From Auanema rhodensis (Eukaryota; Nematoda; Chromadorea; Rhabditida; Rhabditidae): a DNA stretch of 64,000 nucleotides. Below the pieces are notes generated by a model, which saw only the letters and a program-made list of their open reading frames with translations, was not told where the DNA came from and did no database searches. The stretch is taken from assembly GCA_964057225.1 (NCBI GenBank), contig OZ059895.1, forward strand, positions 13,330,001 through 13,394,000. The letters are read 5' to 3'. Both the position numbers and the translations under genes were made by a program. Below, in pieces: positions 1-8,485 of the stretch. Within the stretch, counting starts at the first letter, position 1. Each line of letters begins with the position of its first letter.

Positions 1-1356
1 CAATATAGTAAATATTACGACACTCTTGATAAAAAAATCAAGGATATATCCGGTAAGGACTTCCCTTTCAATCATTGCGATATTGAACTAGAATCCACAT
101 TACGCAAGTACCTAAAACCTCAAAAATTTTTGGGTTTATATGGTGGTGGTCTTGTAAGCTCAAAACCGTCATGTGATCCAGTCTTAGATCCAGATGTGTG
201 CGAAACAGAGGATGTTATCTCTCGTCATCACGAGTTGTCCCCGTATAATTTAATTTGCGTTGATCAGGGAATTGCAAAGCCCTTTATTTATTGGTACTTA
301 AAGAAGAGGGTCGAGACACTTGGTGATTCCGATCTTCTACGTGCTGTTGAGACTTCCAACGATGATTTTTATCGTCTGCATAAATACTTCGTCGCGAAAA
401 AGTATACCGACATGGTATTATCTCAAGAAGCTATTAGATATTTTGAGAGATTGGTAAATTTCTCAATTGAATCCCATATTATTCATCCACCGTTGGATCC
501 TGTTTTCTTATCTTTTGACAGACAATTGGGAATGTCTGGAAATTTAGGTGAAAACTTTTATGGTAACTGGTTGCGGCGTACTCCACTTACAGAATTGGAA
601 GAGACTAAATTTACTGATGTATTACCAGAAATATCGGTTGTTAAACCAATATTTACGTCGACACCAGATGCTACCCAAGACACTACTTTCACCTTTAATG
701 TAAAAAAAACCAAATTTCTCAAATTTTCGTATTTAAATCTATTTGTTGGTGGCGCCTTTTCCTATTATTGCTTAAATAACCTCTATAAACGTTCGTATTT
801 TATAGATTCGCATCACAACCAATGTGTTAATTCTTTGTATAACTTATTATCAGTTCATAATGTATATAACAGTCTCCCTAAATCCATTTGTATGTCTAAT
901 ATTATTTTTAATAATTTATGTAGAAATTCTGTAAAATATGATTTTATATCCTCTACAGTCGCACAACAGGTTCACGTTGATTCAAAATTTAATGCCACCG
1001 CAATATTTTCGGGCATTGCAGCCCTGTTAAGATTTTTGACTGCCTTTCGAATTGACTCAACTGAGGAACTTGTTCCTAATGACTACAACGCCGGTAATAC
1101 CATTAAAGATAAACACCATCCACACACTATGTTCTCAACAACTCTCTTCAACGGTGTTAGAGAATATATCGCTACCAAATTGCGTAAGTCTAGGGCTAAT
1201 GAATCTGACACTTCAGAAAATGTGATCGATGATATCCAAAAAACGTCAGCAACTATCCCAACTCCGATTTTAAATGATACTACACCCTTTAATGATGCAA
1301 TTGAAGAGTATGCCGAATATTTGACATTATATTCTAAGACTAAAAAGGTCTTTTGA
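1..1356 (+). CDS. C-terminal part of captured viral replicase ORF, inverted copy (partial at window edge)
   Basis: The frame is open from base 1 to the TGA at 1354-1356, so the start lies outside the window. The protein is an almost exact copy of the last ~450 residues of the minus-strand ORF at 3115-7329. Visible differences are one D/N change and one V/D change close to the C-terminus. This part follows the FtsJ-like domain and has one hydrophobic stretch (FVGGAFSYYC, near 748-777); I recognise no enzyme motif in it. The final residues come from retroelement 3' UTR sequence, as in the other copy. It is part of the left palindrome arm, so it shows that the virus-retroelement fusion exists twice here in opposite orientations. 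Confidence 0.8.
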   Translation, partial: QYSKYYDTLDKKIKDISGKDFPFNHCDIELESTLRKYLKPQKFLGLYGGGLVSSKPSCDPVLDPDVCETEDVISRHHELSPYNLICVDQGIAKPFIYWYLKKRVETLGDSDLLRAVETSNDDFYRLHKYFVAKKYTDMVLSQEAIRYFERLVNFSIESHIIHPPLDPVFLSFDRQLGMSGNLGENFYGNWLRRTPLTELEETKFTDVLPEISVVKPIFTSTPDATQDTTFTFNVKKTKFLKFSYLNLFVGGAFSYYCLNNLYKRSYFIDSHHNQCVNSLYNLLSVHNVYNSLPKSICMSNIIFNNLCRNSVKYDFISSTVAQQVHVDSKFNATAIFSGIAALLRFLTAFRIDSTEELVPNDYNAGNTIKDKHHPHTMFSTTLFNGVREYIATKLRKSRANESDTSENVIDDIQKTSATIPTPILNDTTPFNDAIEEYAEYLTLYSKTKKVF

Positions 1357-1545
1357 AAGATTCCCAGTATGATATATGATATATTATTTTGTAATTACAT
1401 TGTTTTCCTTCATTTTTTCTCATAAAATTGTTCTGTATTATCAGTATTCTTTTATTTTTTGAAACATTTCATACAACTTTCATATTAGCATGGAATTTCA
1501 CTTTCTCGATGTAGCTGAGGTCAGCTACTTTTTCGATAGTAGGCA

Positions 1546-1957
1546 TGTTCCATACGTGTCCTATAAGTAGAGCGATTGACAACGTCAATCGCTTATAAAA
1601 CGGAACATTATAAAAACAAATAGCTGACGCTACATTTGAGAAACAGGAATTCAATGCAATAAAGAACGAACACTTTTTCATATTAAGTTTAATCAAAGAA
1701 AGCCCAATTCAAGCGGAACCAAGTTCCGCGGACCTGATATAACGACTTTTTATGCTCGTAAGGAAAACTATATAAGTTTTCCTTACGAGTCCTTTGGGCT
1801 GCGACTAGGAATCATTATGTAACTTTTATTATTGTAATTTGTATACTTTATCATGAATAAACCTTTCTCTCTATACTCTTTATCATTTATATTTGGAAGA
1901 AAAGAAAGTAATTCCATGTGGTTACCCAGCCGGAACCCTGGGGAACCACCATGGAAC
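1546..1957 (+). mobile_element. LTR of element family A, plus orientation
   Basis: This is a 412-bp LTR starting TGTTCC and ending GGAAC, followed by the target repeat GTAAC at 1958-1962. It is the mirror copy of the LTR at 2514-2925, with the same TATATAAG box inside a hairpin and the same AATAAA signal. It is the 3' LTR of an inverted composite element whose body lies left of the window. Confidence 0.9.
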
Positions 1958-2048
1958 GTAACGTAGAAAATTACATAACTAACATGAAATTGGAAAAAAA
2001 ACAATAACGAGGATAAGTATGTAAATCATTGAATATCAGATATTTTCG

Positions 2049-2085
2049 CTTACGACCATACCACGTTGAAAGTACGCCATCCCGT
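2049..2085 (+). pseudogene. Truncated 5S rRNA gene (first 37 nt), plus orientation
   Basis: This matches the 5' end of the array 5S gene (GCTTACGACCATACC...) and stops at CCATCCCGT. It is the only 5S sequence on the plus strand. The break is the palindrome junction: 11 bases of unmatched filler follow, then array spacer in normal orientation. It lacks the internal promoter boxes and cannot be expressed as 5S. Confidence 0.9.
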
Positions 2086-2384
2086 AAAGTAAACACAAAC
2101 AGTAAAGTTAAGATGAAGGTTCATAAACTACTGGTTTATAACTGTAATATAGAAATAAGATTGAAGATATTTTGATGCCTTGGGTTGAGCTATCTAAGTA
2201 AAACTGCTAGAAAATTAAAAACATTTGTTACGGAAGAGATAAAATTGAAAATCAGCTGCATTGCGTACTTTCAACGTGGTATGATCGTTAAAAAAAATTG
2301 AAAAGCTTACGGCACCCGGGATTCCCAAGCCGTCTCCGATCCAAGTACTAACCGGGCCCAACGTTGCTTGACTTGCCAGATCGG
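2086..2384. other. Palindrome loop: filler plus part of a 5S unit
   Basis: 2086-2096 (AAAGTAAACAC) matches nothing else in the window. From 2097 on, the sequence is ordinary 5S spacer in array orientation and runs into the 5S copy at 2305. The loop therefore marks a head-to-head inversion breakpoint inside the array. Confidence 0.8.
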
Positions 2385-2422
2385 ACGGGATGGCGTACTT
2401 TCAACGTGGTATGGTCGTAAGC
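2305..2422 (-). rRNA. 5S ribosomal RNA, array copy 1
   Basis: A 118-nt gene on the minus strand starting GCTTACGACCATACC and ending GTGCCGTAAGC, so its two ends pair. It carries the conserved AAGCAACGTTGG box A and the GGTTAGTACTTGGATCGG box C recognised by TFIIIA and TFIIIC. On the minus strand a TTTT follows the 3' end directly, then a T8 run, which serves as Pol III terminator. The CCATCCCGTCCGATCTGGCA core resembles nematode 5S. This copy is the consensus of the array. It overlaps the right palindrome arm from 2385. Confidence 0.95.
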
Positions 2423-2508
2423 GAAAATACCTGATATTCAATGATTTACATACTTATCCTCGTTATTGTTTTTTTTTCCAATTTCATGTTAGTTATGTAA
2501 TTTTCTAC

Positions 2509-2513
2509 GTTAC
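2509..2513. repeat. Target-site duplication GTTAC, left side of element A
   Basis: The uninterrupted 5S spacer reads CTACGTTACATCTAA. Here CTACGTTAC is followed by the LTR, and GTTACATCTAA resumes at 11383. A 4-bp repeat (GTTA) with the LTR starting one base earlier is also possible. Element B uses the same site, so the repeat alone does not prove that this is one insertion. Confidence 0.8.
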
Positions 2514-2925
2514 GTTCCATGGTGGTTCCCCAGGGTTCCGGCTGGGTAACCACATGGAATTACTTTCTTTTCTTCCAAATATAAATGATAAAGAGTATAG
2601 AGAGAAAGGTTTATTCATGATAAAGTATACAAATTACAATAATAAAAGTTACATAATGATTCCTAGTCGCAGCCCAAAGGACTCGTAAGGAAAACTTATA
2701 TAGTTTTCCTTACGAGCATAAAAAGTCGTTATATCAGGTCCGCGGAACTTGGTTCCGCTTGAATTGGGCTTTCTTTGATTAAACTTAATATGAAAAAGTG
2801 TTCGTTCTTTATTGCATTGAATTCCTGTTTCTCAAATGTAGCGTCAGCTATTTGTTTTTATAATGTTCCGTTTTATAAGCGATTGACGTTGTCAATCGCT
2901 CTACTTATAGGACACGTATGGAACA
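2514..2925 (-). mobile_element. 3' LTR of element A
   Basis: 412 bp, read on the minus strand as TGTTCC...GGAAC. It appears identical to 10971-11382. It contains a TATATAAG box in the loop of a 14-bp-arm hairpin (2684-2718), an AATAAA signal (reverse complement near 2610-2615), and further short palindromes: GCGGAAC/GTTCCGC near 2748, and AGCGATTGAC/GTCAATCGCT near 2879. Confidence 0.93.
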
Positions 2926-3123
2926 TGCCTACTATCGAAAAAGTAGCTGACCTCAGCTACATCGAGAAAGTGAAATTCCATGCTAATATGAAAGTTGTAT
3001 GAAATGTTTCAAAAAATAAAAGAATACTGATAATACAGAACAATTTTATGAGAAAAAATGAAGGAAAACAATGTAATTACAAAATAGTATATCATATATC
3101 ATACTGGGAATCTTTCAAAAGTC
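2926..3123 (-). repeat. Element 3' UTR, copy next to the viral ORF
   Basis: This matches 7679-7878 with about five or six differences, for example CCTACTATCG versus CCTAATATCG. The match runs through ACTAAAAAG into the last codons of the viral ORF, so the viral stop codon lies in retroelement sequence. It contains the GTAGCTGA/TCAGCTAC hairpin. Confidence 0.85.
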
Positions 3124-6100
3124 CTTTTTAGTCTTAGAATATAATGTCAAATATTCGGCATACTCTTCAATTGCATCATTAAAGGGTGTAGTATTATTTA
3201 AAATCGGAGTTGGGATAGTTGCTGACGTTTTTTGGATATCATCGATCACATTTTCTGAAGTGTCAGATTCATTAGCCCTAGACTTACGCAATTTGGTAGC
3301 GATATATTCTCTAACACCGTTGAAGAGAGTTGTTGAGAACATAGTGTGTGGATGGTGTTTATCTTTAATGGTATTACCGGCGTTGTAGTCATTAGGAACA
3401 AGTTCCTCAGTTGAGTCAATTCGAAAGGCAGTCAAAAATCTTAACAGGGCTGCAATGCCCGAAAATATTGCGGTGGCATTAAATTTTGAATCAACGTGAA
3501 CCTGTTGTGCGACTGTAGAGGATATAAAATCATATTTTACAGAATTTCTACATAAATTATTAAAAATAATATTAGACATACAAATGGATTTAGGGAGACT
3601 GTTATATACATTATGAACTGATAATAAGTTATACAAAGAATTAACACATTGGTTGTGATGCGAATCTATAAAATACGAACGTTTATAGAGGTTATTTAAG
3701 CAATAATAGGAAAAGGCGCCACCAACAAATAGATTTAAATACGAAAATTTGAGAAATTTGGTTTTTTTTACATTAAAGGTGAAAGTAGTGTCTTGGGTAG
3801 CATCTGGTGTCGACGTAAATATTGGTTTAACAACCGATATTTCTGGTAATACATCAGTAAATTTAGTCTCTTCCAATTCTGTAAGTGGAGTACGCCGCAA
3901 CCAGTTACCATAAAAGTTTTCACCTAAATTTCCAGACATTCCCAATTGTCTGTCAAAAGATAAGAAAACAGGATCCAACGGTGGATGAATAATATGGGAT
4001 TCAATTGAGAAATTTACCAATCTCTCAAAATATCTAATAGCTTCTTGAGATAATACCATGTCGGTATACTTTTTCGCGACGAAGTATTTATGCAGACGAT
4101 AAAAATCATCGTTGGAAGTCTCAACAGCACGTAGAAGATCGGAATCACCAAGTGTCTCGACCCTCTTCTTTAAGTACCAATAAATAAAGGGCTTTGCAAT
4201 TCCCTGATCAACGCAAATTAAATTATACGGGGACAACTCGTGATGACGAGAGATAACATCCTCTGTTTCGCACACATCTGGATCTAAGACTGGATCACAT
4301 GACGGTTTTGAGCTTACAAGACCACCACCATATAAACCCAAAAATTTTTGAGGTTTTAGGTACTTGCGTAATGTGGATTCTAGTTCAATATCGCAATGAT
4401 TGAAAGGGAAGTCCTTACCGGATATATCCTTGATTTTTTTATCAAGAGTGTCGTAATATTTACTATATTGAAGATAGGTATTTAATCCGTCCGATCTTTT
4501 TATATCAAAATTGTTACAAACGGAGCGGAAAAACCCGGTGTAGTTAAAATCAGATCTTACAATTTCGGATTTAGTATACCCCTCACATAAAACATAAAAT
4601 TCACAAGAAATAGGTGTGGAGGTAGACAAGAAAAGAACCGTTAATTTCGCAAATCTCGAAAGTAATCGGCGCAATAAAATCTGAGTACTAATAGCATAAG
4701 GGTAAAACAGTTTAATAACCAATTTGCCGTTATCATGCAATAGATCGAATGCGGTGGAGATTTCAGCATAAATGAGATCATAGTTATTGTCAGCACGAAG
4801 AAGAGGATTAACAGCTGTTTCAGATATGGCTCCGTCAGCTAAAATAAGTAGTCTGTCATTGGTGTTCTTCTTTATTAATTCAACCATAGAGTTTCGAATA
4901 TCGTCATCAAGCAAATTTGACGATCTTGTTACAGGGTCACAATAGGGAGTTAAACGGTTATCGAATATTAACATGGATTTAGGTCCAGGCACAGCATGAA
5001 TAAAACTGTTAGAGTTATGTAATAAATATTCAGAAAACCCTCCGGGGCTAGAACATAAGTCGATTATATCGACATAACAGAAATCGATCAGCCCAAAGGC
5101 GTGTAATTCGCACAGTTTTAAGGCCGAGCGACAAATGTATCCTCCAGTGCCGATATTAGATGTAGGAGTCATTATGTTTTTAATCAGCTTATGTTTACGA
5201 TTAGAGACATTCTCAAAAGTTTTGTCATAAATGTCTCTGAATTTATCAATCAAAGGAGCGTCGTTACAATCGAACACATCGTCAGATGTTAATACCATCA
5301 AACGGTTCGGACAAACTTTCAAAGCAGAAAAATGACCAGGCGTATAATGAACGTGATATAATTGTTCAGATGCTAGCGTACGAGGAGTATAAAGTCGAAA
5401 CTGACCAGTGGAAGTATCGTGTAAGCAAATCTTAACACGGTATAGACCACTGAACAACTCAATATGCTCATCTGTTCCCCAATTATCAACATTAGAGGGA
5501 TCGTTAATACCGGCTAACAGAAGATTCTTTGTCTTCTCACCGATGTTAGGGGCATGGCTAAGTTTATCACGAATTGATGGTGGACTATCGGTAGTAGCAC
5601 CCGTAAGTCTCAAAGCGTGAAAAAGACAGTCGCCGTCACCAGGAGTGGGGATAATTTCAACGTTACTTTGGCAGGAATGTGAAACCGACACAGATACCGG
5701 TTCAAAAGACGTCGAAGTATCAATAACACCCTCTTCTGCATCAAAATACTCATCAGAATCTTCACCAGATGAACATTCGAAGTCATTAGGCAACCACAAT
5801 TTATATAGGGGATGGTCAATAGTCTTCCGTACTTCGCGATGGACAAGTTGGGAAACCTGTCGGTCAATATCAATATAACCGATATTACGGAAAATCTTTA
5901 TATCATAAAGAGTCCCGCCCAGTACACAATCCCGCCAACCCTTCATCCGAGATGTGTCGTCGCAAACAGTCTGGTCTGACATTGATGACACTGTAAGGTC
6001 ATTGTCATGAGCTTTAGACATGGCGGACAATAGGTTTTCGGTCTTGTCGGAATACTTCATCATGGAGAATAAACGGGTGAACCGGGGAAATAAGGATAAA

Positions 6101-7329
6101 GATCTAGAAATAGAAATGTCATCCGTCAATTCCTTTATAGTCTTAGTTGAACTGTAATTGCTGACATAAATTAGCATATAAACAGTATGAGCCAGTATTC
6201 GGAGAGTATCAGCAGAATGTCGTTCGTCAGAACTGGAGATTGTTTGTCCATTGACTACAACACGACTATCAAGAGAAATACCCATTGACAGGATATTTTT
6301 GACGGTGAATTTACCCTCACCCAAGGTCATACCATGTTTTAACATGTTTTCAAACAAGCTAGTTGATACACAGATATAAGCATATTTCAATTTATTTTTG
6401 GTTTTAAAAAAAGATGAAGATTCATCAAAATCGTATGTACGAATATAGGATTTTTTGTCGGAGTTCAATTTAAAAGTACGCCCGCTAATATGACGGGGAA
6501 TAGAAGTGTCAATCCTTGCAATGTCAAAGAAAAAATGACTCTTAAATTGTAATAGCCCAGCCACCGCATAACTATATAAAGAGGTGGTAGAAGTTAGAAC
6601 AAAAGCTTTTATGATAAAAATATAAGTGTCCCAACGATGAGTGTAACACAATTGAACATCGTTATCAAATGAGAATCTAATATATTCGACTCCAAACTGT
6701 TTATAGCGGGTAAAAGATGCGTCAATATCTGGTAACATACCATTTTTTTTAATTAAAACAACGGGGTCGAATAATATAACTCCGACGGCCCTAATAGCTT
6801 CACAGTTATCTAAGGTCTGAACAATGTCAGCTGGAGAAAGATCATAAACAGAATGTAAAAAGGATACAAAAGGGGCTTTTATCTTACAGTACTGGGAAAG
6901 TTGAGAACAAATATAATTAGAATCCATAGAGAGTATTTTTTTACAATGATAAACTTTATTGCTATCAAAGGAATTATTCACAATCATAGTTGCTTGAGCT
7001 ACGTAATTATTACGTCTAAAAACGTCAGCCGTGTTCACAACTGGACAGCAACAGTGAACGGAGTAAAAGCCACTATTAACAAACTGCATGGGATTTGATC
7101 CTATATCCTTTTGTACTACATGGTATTTACCGCTGGGTGTTAATGTCTTGAACATTTCCAAAGAGCGAAAGAATTGGTATCTTATGTAGTAAAAAGCTAC
7201 AGTGCGTAAGGCACGAGCTAGTGAATGAGGTCCACCATCGGTGTTACTGGTCTCAATTCTAAAACAAGAAAAATTTTTTTGAATGTCTTGTAATTGTTCA
7301 CTAGATAAAATCTGTTGTAATCTAATCAA
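3115..7329 (-). CDS. Captured RNA-virus replicase fragment: methyltransferase, OTU and FtsJ domains
   Basis: An uninterrupted frame of 1404 codons. Residues below count from the TTG at 7329. Residues ~30-280 fit the alphavirus-like capping methyltransferase: invariant His near 35 (PHSLAR), DIGS near 75-78, HCCCP near 92-96, and a conserved Tyr near 227. Around 565-670 is an OTU cysteine protease: GDGDCLF with Cys near 568, and GHFS with His near 666. About 725-925 is an FtsJ 2'-O-methyltransferase with a K-D-K-E set: Lys ~738, the SAM loop CSSPGGF ~758, Asp ~832, Lys ~871, Glu ~909. This order is known in kita- and nege-like plus-strand RNA viruses. No helicase or polymerase follows; the last ~480 residues are unassigned, with a hydrophobic segment near 1196. 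An in-frame UGA (7357-7359) separates it from the upstream N-terminal piece. It may be a fossil or a carried gene; expression is unknown. Confidence 0.75.
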   Translation of the reverse strand: MIRLQQILSSEQLQDIQKNFSCFRIETSNTDGGPHSLARALRTVAFYYIRYQFFRSLEMFKTLTPSGKYHVVQKDIGSNPMQFVNSGFYSVHCCCPVVNTADVFRRNNYVAQATMIVNNSFDSNKVYHCKKILSMDSNYICSQLSQYCKIKAPFVSFLHSVYDLSPADIVQTLDNCEAIRAVGVILFDPVVLIKKNGMLPDIDASFTRYKQFGVEYIRFSFDNDVQLCYTHRWDTYIFIIKAFVLTSTTSLYSYAVAGLLQFKSHFFFDIARIDTSIPRHISGRTFKLNSDKKSYIRTYDFDESSSFFKTKNKLKYAYICVSTSLFENMLKHGMTLGEGKFTVKNILSMGISLDSRVVVNGQTISSSDERHSADTLRILAHTVYMLIYVSNYSSTKTIKELTDDISISRSLSLFPRFTRLFSMMKYSDKTENLLSAMSKAHDNDLTVSSMSDQTVCDDTSRMKGWRDCVLGGTLYDIKIFRNIGYIDIDRQVSQLVHREVRKTIDHPLYKLWLPNDFECSSGEDSDEYFDAEEGVIDTSTSFEPVSVSVSHSCQSNVEIIPTPGDGDCLFHALRLTGATTDSPPSIRDKLSHAPNIGEKTKNLLLAGINDPSNVDNWGTDEHIELFSGLYRVKICLHDTSTGQFRLYTPRTLASEQLYHVHYTPGHFSALKVCPNRLMVLTSDDVFDCNDAPLIDKFRDIYDKTFENVSNRKHKLIKNIMTPTSNIGTGGYICRSALKLCELHAFGLIDFCYVDIIDLCSSPGGFSEYLLHNSNSFIHAVPGPKSMLIFDNRLTPYCDPVTRSSNLLDDDIRNSMVELIKKNTNDRLLILADGAISETAVNPLLRADNNYDLIYAEISTAFDLLHDNGKLVIKLFYPYAISTQILLRRLLSRFAKLTVLFLSTSTPISCEFYVLCEGYTKSEIVRSDFNYTGFFRSVCNNFDIKRSDGLNTYLQYSKYYDTLDKKIKDISGKDFPFNHCDIELESTLRKYLKPQKFLGLYGGGLVSSKPSCDPVLDPDVCETEDVISRHHELSPYNLICVDQGIAKPFIYWYLKKRVETLGDSDLLRAVETSNDDFYRLHKYFVAKKYTDMVLSQEAIRYFERLVNFSIESHIIHPPLDPVFLSFDRQLGMSGNLGENFYGNWLRRTPLTELEETKFTDVLPEISVVKPIFTSTPDATQDTTFTFNVKKTKFLKFSYLNLFVGGAFSYYCLNNLYKRSYFIDSHHNQCVNSLYNLLSVHNVYNSLPKSICMSNIIFNNLCRNSVKYDFISSTVAQQVHVDSKFNATAIFSGIAALLRFLTAFRIDSTEELVPNDYNAGNTIKDKHHPHTMFSTTLFNGVREYIATKLRKSRANESDTSENVIDDIQKTSATIPTPILNNTTPFNDAIEEYAEYLTLYSKTKKDF

Positions 7330-7356
7330 AATTCGTCCCGAAGAGTCAAAATTAAT

Positions 7357-7584
7357 TCACTTCATACGGTTGTCCAATACACTGGCTTTAACAGCTGCTG
7401 CAACACTACTATTTGGGTTGTTAAGGATTACATTTTTAAGGACGGGATCAAAATTTTTATCCGCTGATACGGATAAAAGAAAGTCTCCCATACATTTATC
7501 ATCTGTTGGAAATTTTTCAGATCGGTAACCGGTGTCGTCCATAACAATTAAGTTATTAGACGAAACGGCCGTGCAGTCATCCAT
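7357..7584 (-). CDS. N-terminal piece of the viral ORF, ended by an in-frame UGA
   Basis: Seventy-five codons from the ATG at 7584 to the TGA at 7357-7359. The frame is the same as the 1404-codon ORF downstream, which continues without another stop. The frame is open upstream to a TAG near 7617, and a TTG at 7602 is the only earlier start-like codon. The viral sequence begins only ~45 bases before the ATG, so this looks like the natural start of the viral replicase. The UGA may be a mutation, a readthrough codon or an assembly error. No domain is recognised. Confidence 0.55.
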   Translation of the reverse strand: MDDCTAVSSNNLIVMDDTGYRSEKFPTDDKCMGDFLLSVSADKNFDPVLKNVILNNPNSSVAAAVKASVLDNRMK

Positions 7585-7629
7585 AACTACCAGGTGACAC
7601 AATAAAGTGTCAATCTAGTAGAAGGAGAA

Positions 7630-7678
7630 AAGCAATCGACGTTGTCAATCGCTCTACTTATAGGACACGTATGGAACA
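7630..7678 (-). mobile_element. LTR stub (first 49 nt of U3) joined to the viral 5' end
   Basis: Reads TGTTCCATACGTG... like the family A LTR, but ends right after the AGCGATTGAC hairpin, where the sequence switches to viral DNA. Two mismatches lie in the last bases before the switch (CGTCAATCGC has become CGTCGATTGC). It follows the 3' UTR directly, so it is the start of an LTR whose remainder was never copied or was lost. Confidence 0.8.
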
Positions 7679-7882
7679 TGCCTAATATCGAAAAAGTAGC
7701 TGACCTCAGCTACATCGAGAAAGTGAAATTCCATGCAAATGTGAAAGTTGTATGAAATGTTTCAAAAAAATAAAAGAATACTGATAATACAGAACAATTT
7801 TATGAGAAAAAAATAAAGGAAAACAATGTAATTACAAAATAATATATCATATATCATACTGGGAATCTTTCAAAAGTTCTTT
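7679..7882 (-). repeat. Element 3' UTR, copy next to ORF2
   Basis: Counterpart of 2926-3123. It begins right after the ORF2 stop codon and ends at the LTR stub. The two copies differ by ~3%, while the two full LTRs of the element look identical. Confidence 0.85.
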
Positions 7883-8485
7883 TTAGTATTCTTCATAATA
7901 CTGGTGTATCTCTGGTAATGGTGATGATCCTAGGTCGTGGAGAAGATCCATAGTCTTGTTGCATAAATCCGTTTTTCTTTCCATTTCTTCCTTGGTGGTT
8001 GCTGGTGATGCCAGAAATATTTGTAGAGCATTTAAAATGCTTTTTCTTGCCTCTGTGGATGGCAGTTCGCTGCAATGTTGCAGGCTCCATTCTTGATAGG
8101 CCGAATGGGTCTCAGCAATAATCCAGTTTGGTGTCTGCTGTTCTGGTGAATCGCAACTAGGTGAATAACCTAGTTGGTCCCTTAGTTCAGCAATGGCATC
8201 TCGGATGACTCCTGCTGTGTTGGTCCATGGTCCTATGCAGTGGTCAACCTCCGACAGTTGATCCTTGTCGTATTGGTAACATAGGATTTTGAGCGTTTCA
8301 GTACTGGTGTTCGCTCTTGTTAGTCCTTGAACTAACTCTTTCAGGATCTTCTCTTTCCTGGGGCGGTTGGCGATGGTATTGGCGCCTAGCTGCTTCAATT
8401 CTCTTACTAATAGTTGAATTGAAAGCCATCTCTTTTTGGCCATCATGAGGGGAATTTCGATGGCTTCAGGGAGTTGGGTGGACAT
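7883..8485 (-). CDS. ORF2, small helical accessory protein of element A
   Basis: 200 codons with ATG at 8485 and TAA at 7883. It takes the same place after pol as ORF2 of elements B and D and shares their length and layout: a start region with a Trp-centred helix (KKRWLSIQLLV), a Glu/Lys-rich middle, and an LRDQLGYS motif (LREDLGYP in D). It has no signal peptide, membrane segment or zinc motif. Most of it should be alpha-helical, possibly coiled coil. I cannot assign a family. It stayed open in an element that lost gag, env and most of pol, which suggests a role that still matters or a recent deletion. TATA-like A/T stretches lie 35-45 bases upstream. Confidence 0.75.
   Translation of the reverse strand: MSTQLPEAIEIPLMMAKKRWLSIQLLVRELKQLGANTIANRPRKEKILKELVQGLTRANTSTETLKILCYQYDKDQLSEVDHCIGPWTNTAGVIRDAIAELRDQLGYSPSCDSPEQQTPNWIIAETHSAYQEWSLQHCSELPSTEARKSILNALQIFLASPATTKEEMERKTDLCNKTMDLLHDLGSSPLPEIHQYYEEY

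Larger units (their letters stand above)
1..2085 (+). repeat. Left arm of a ~2.1-kb palindrome
   Basis: The reverse complement of this stretch matches 2385-4470 almost base for base. I saw three substitutions (near 1274, 1350 and 1380) and one length change in a T8/T9 run. The arm holds the viral ORF end, the element 3' UTR, one LTR, the GTTAC target repeat and the first 37 nt of a 5S gene. The arm probably continues past the left edge. Confidence 0.93.
2385..4470 (-). repeat. Right arm of the ~2.1-kb palindrome
   Basis: Mirror image of 1-2085. It holds the 5' part of 5S copy 1, its upstream spacer, the family A LTR, the element 3' UTR and the last ~450 codons of the viral ORF. Confidence 0.93.

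Noticed and set aside
1469..2004. ORFs of 73-75 codons inside the LTRs (also 2368-3002)
   Set aside because: They lie in LTR regulatory sequence, cross hairpins and have no counterpart in LTRs B or C.
3115..4530. Helicase or RNA polymerase in the last third of the viral ORF
   Set aside because: I looked for Walker-type GxGKT/S and the GDD motif and found none; the capture seems to have ended before those domains or they were on another segment.
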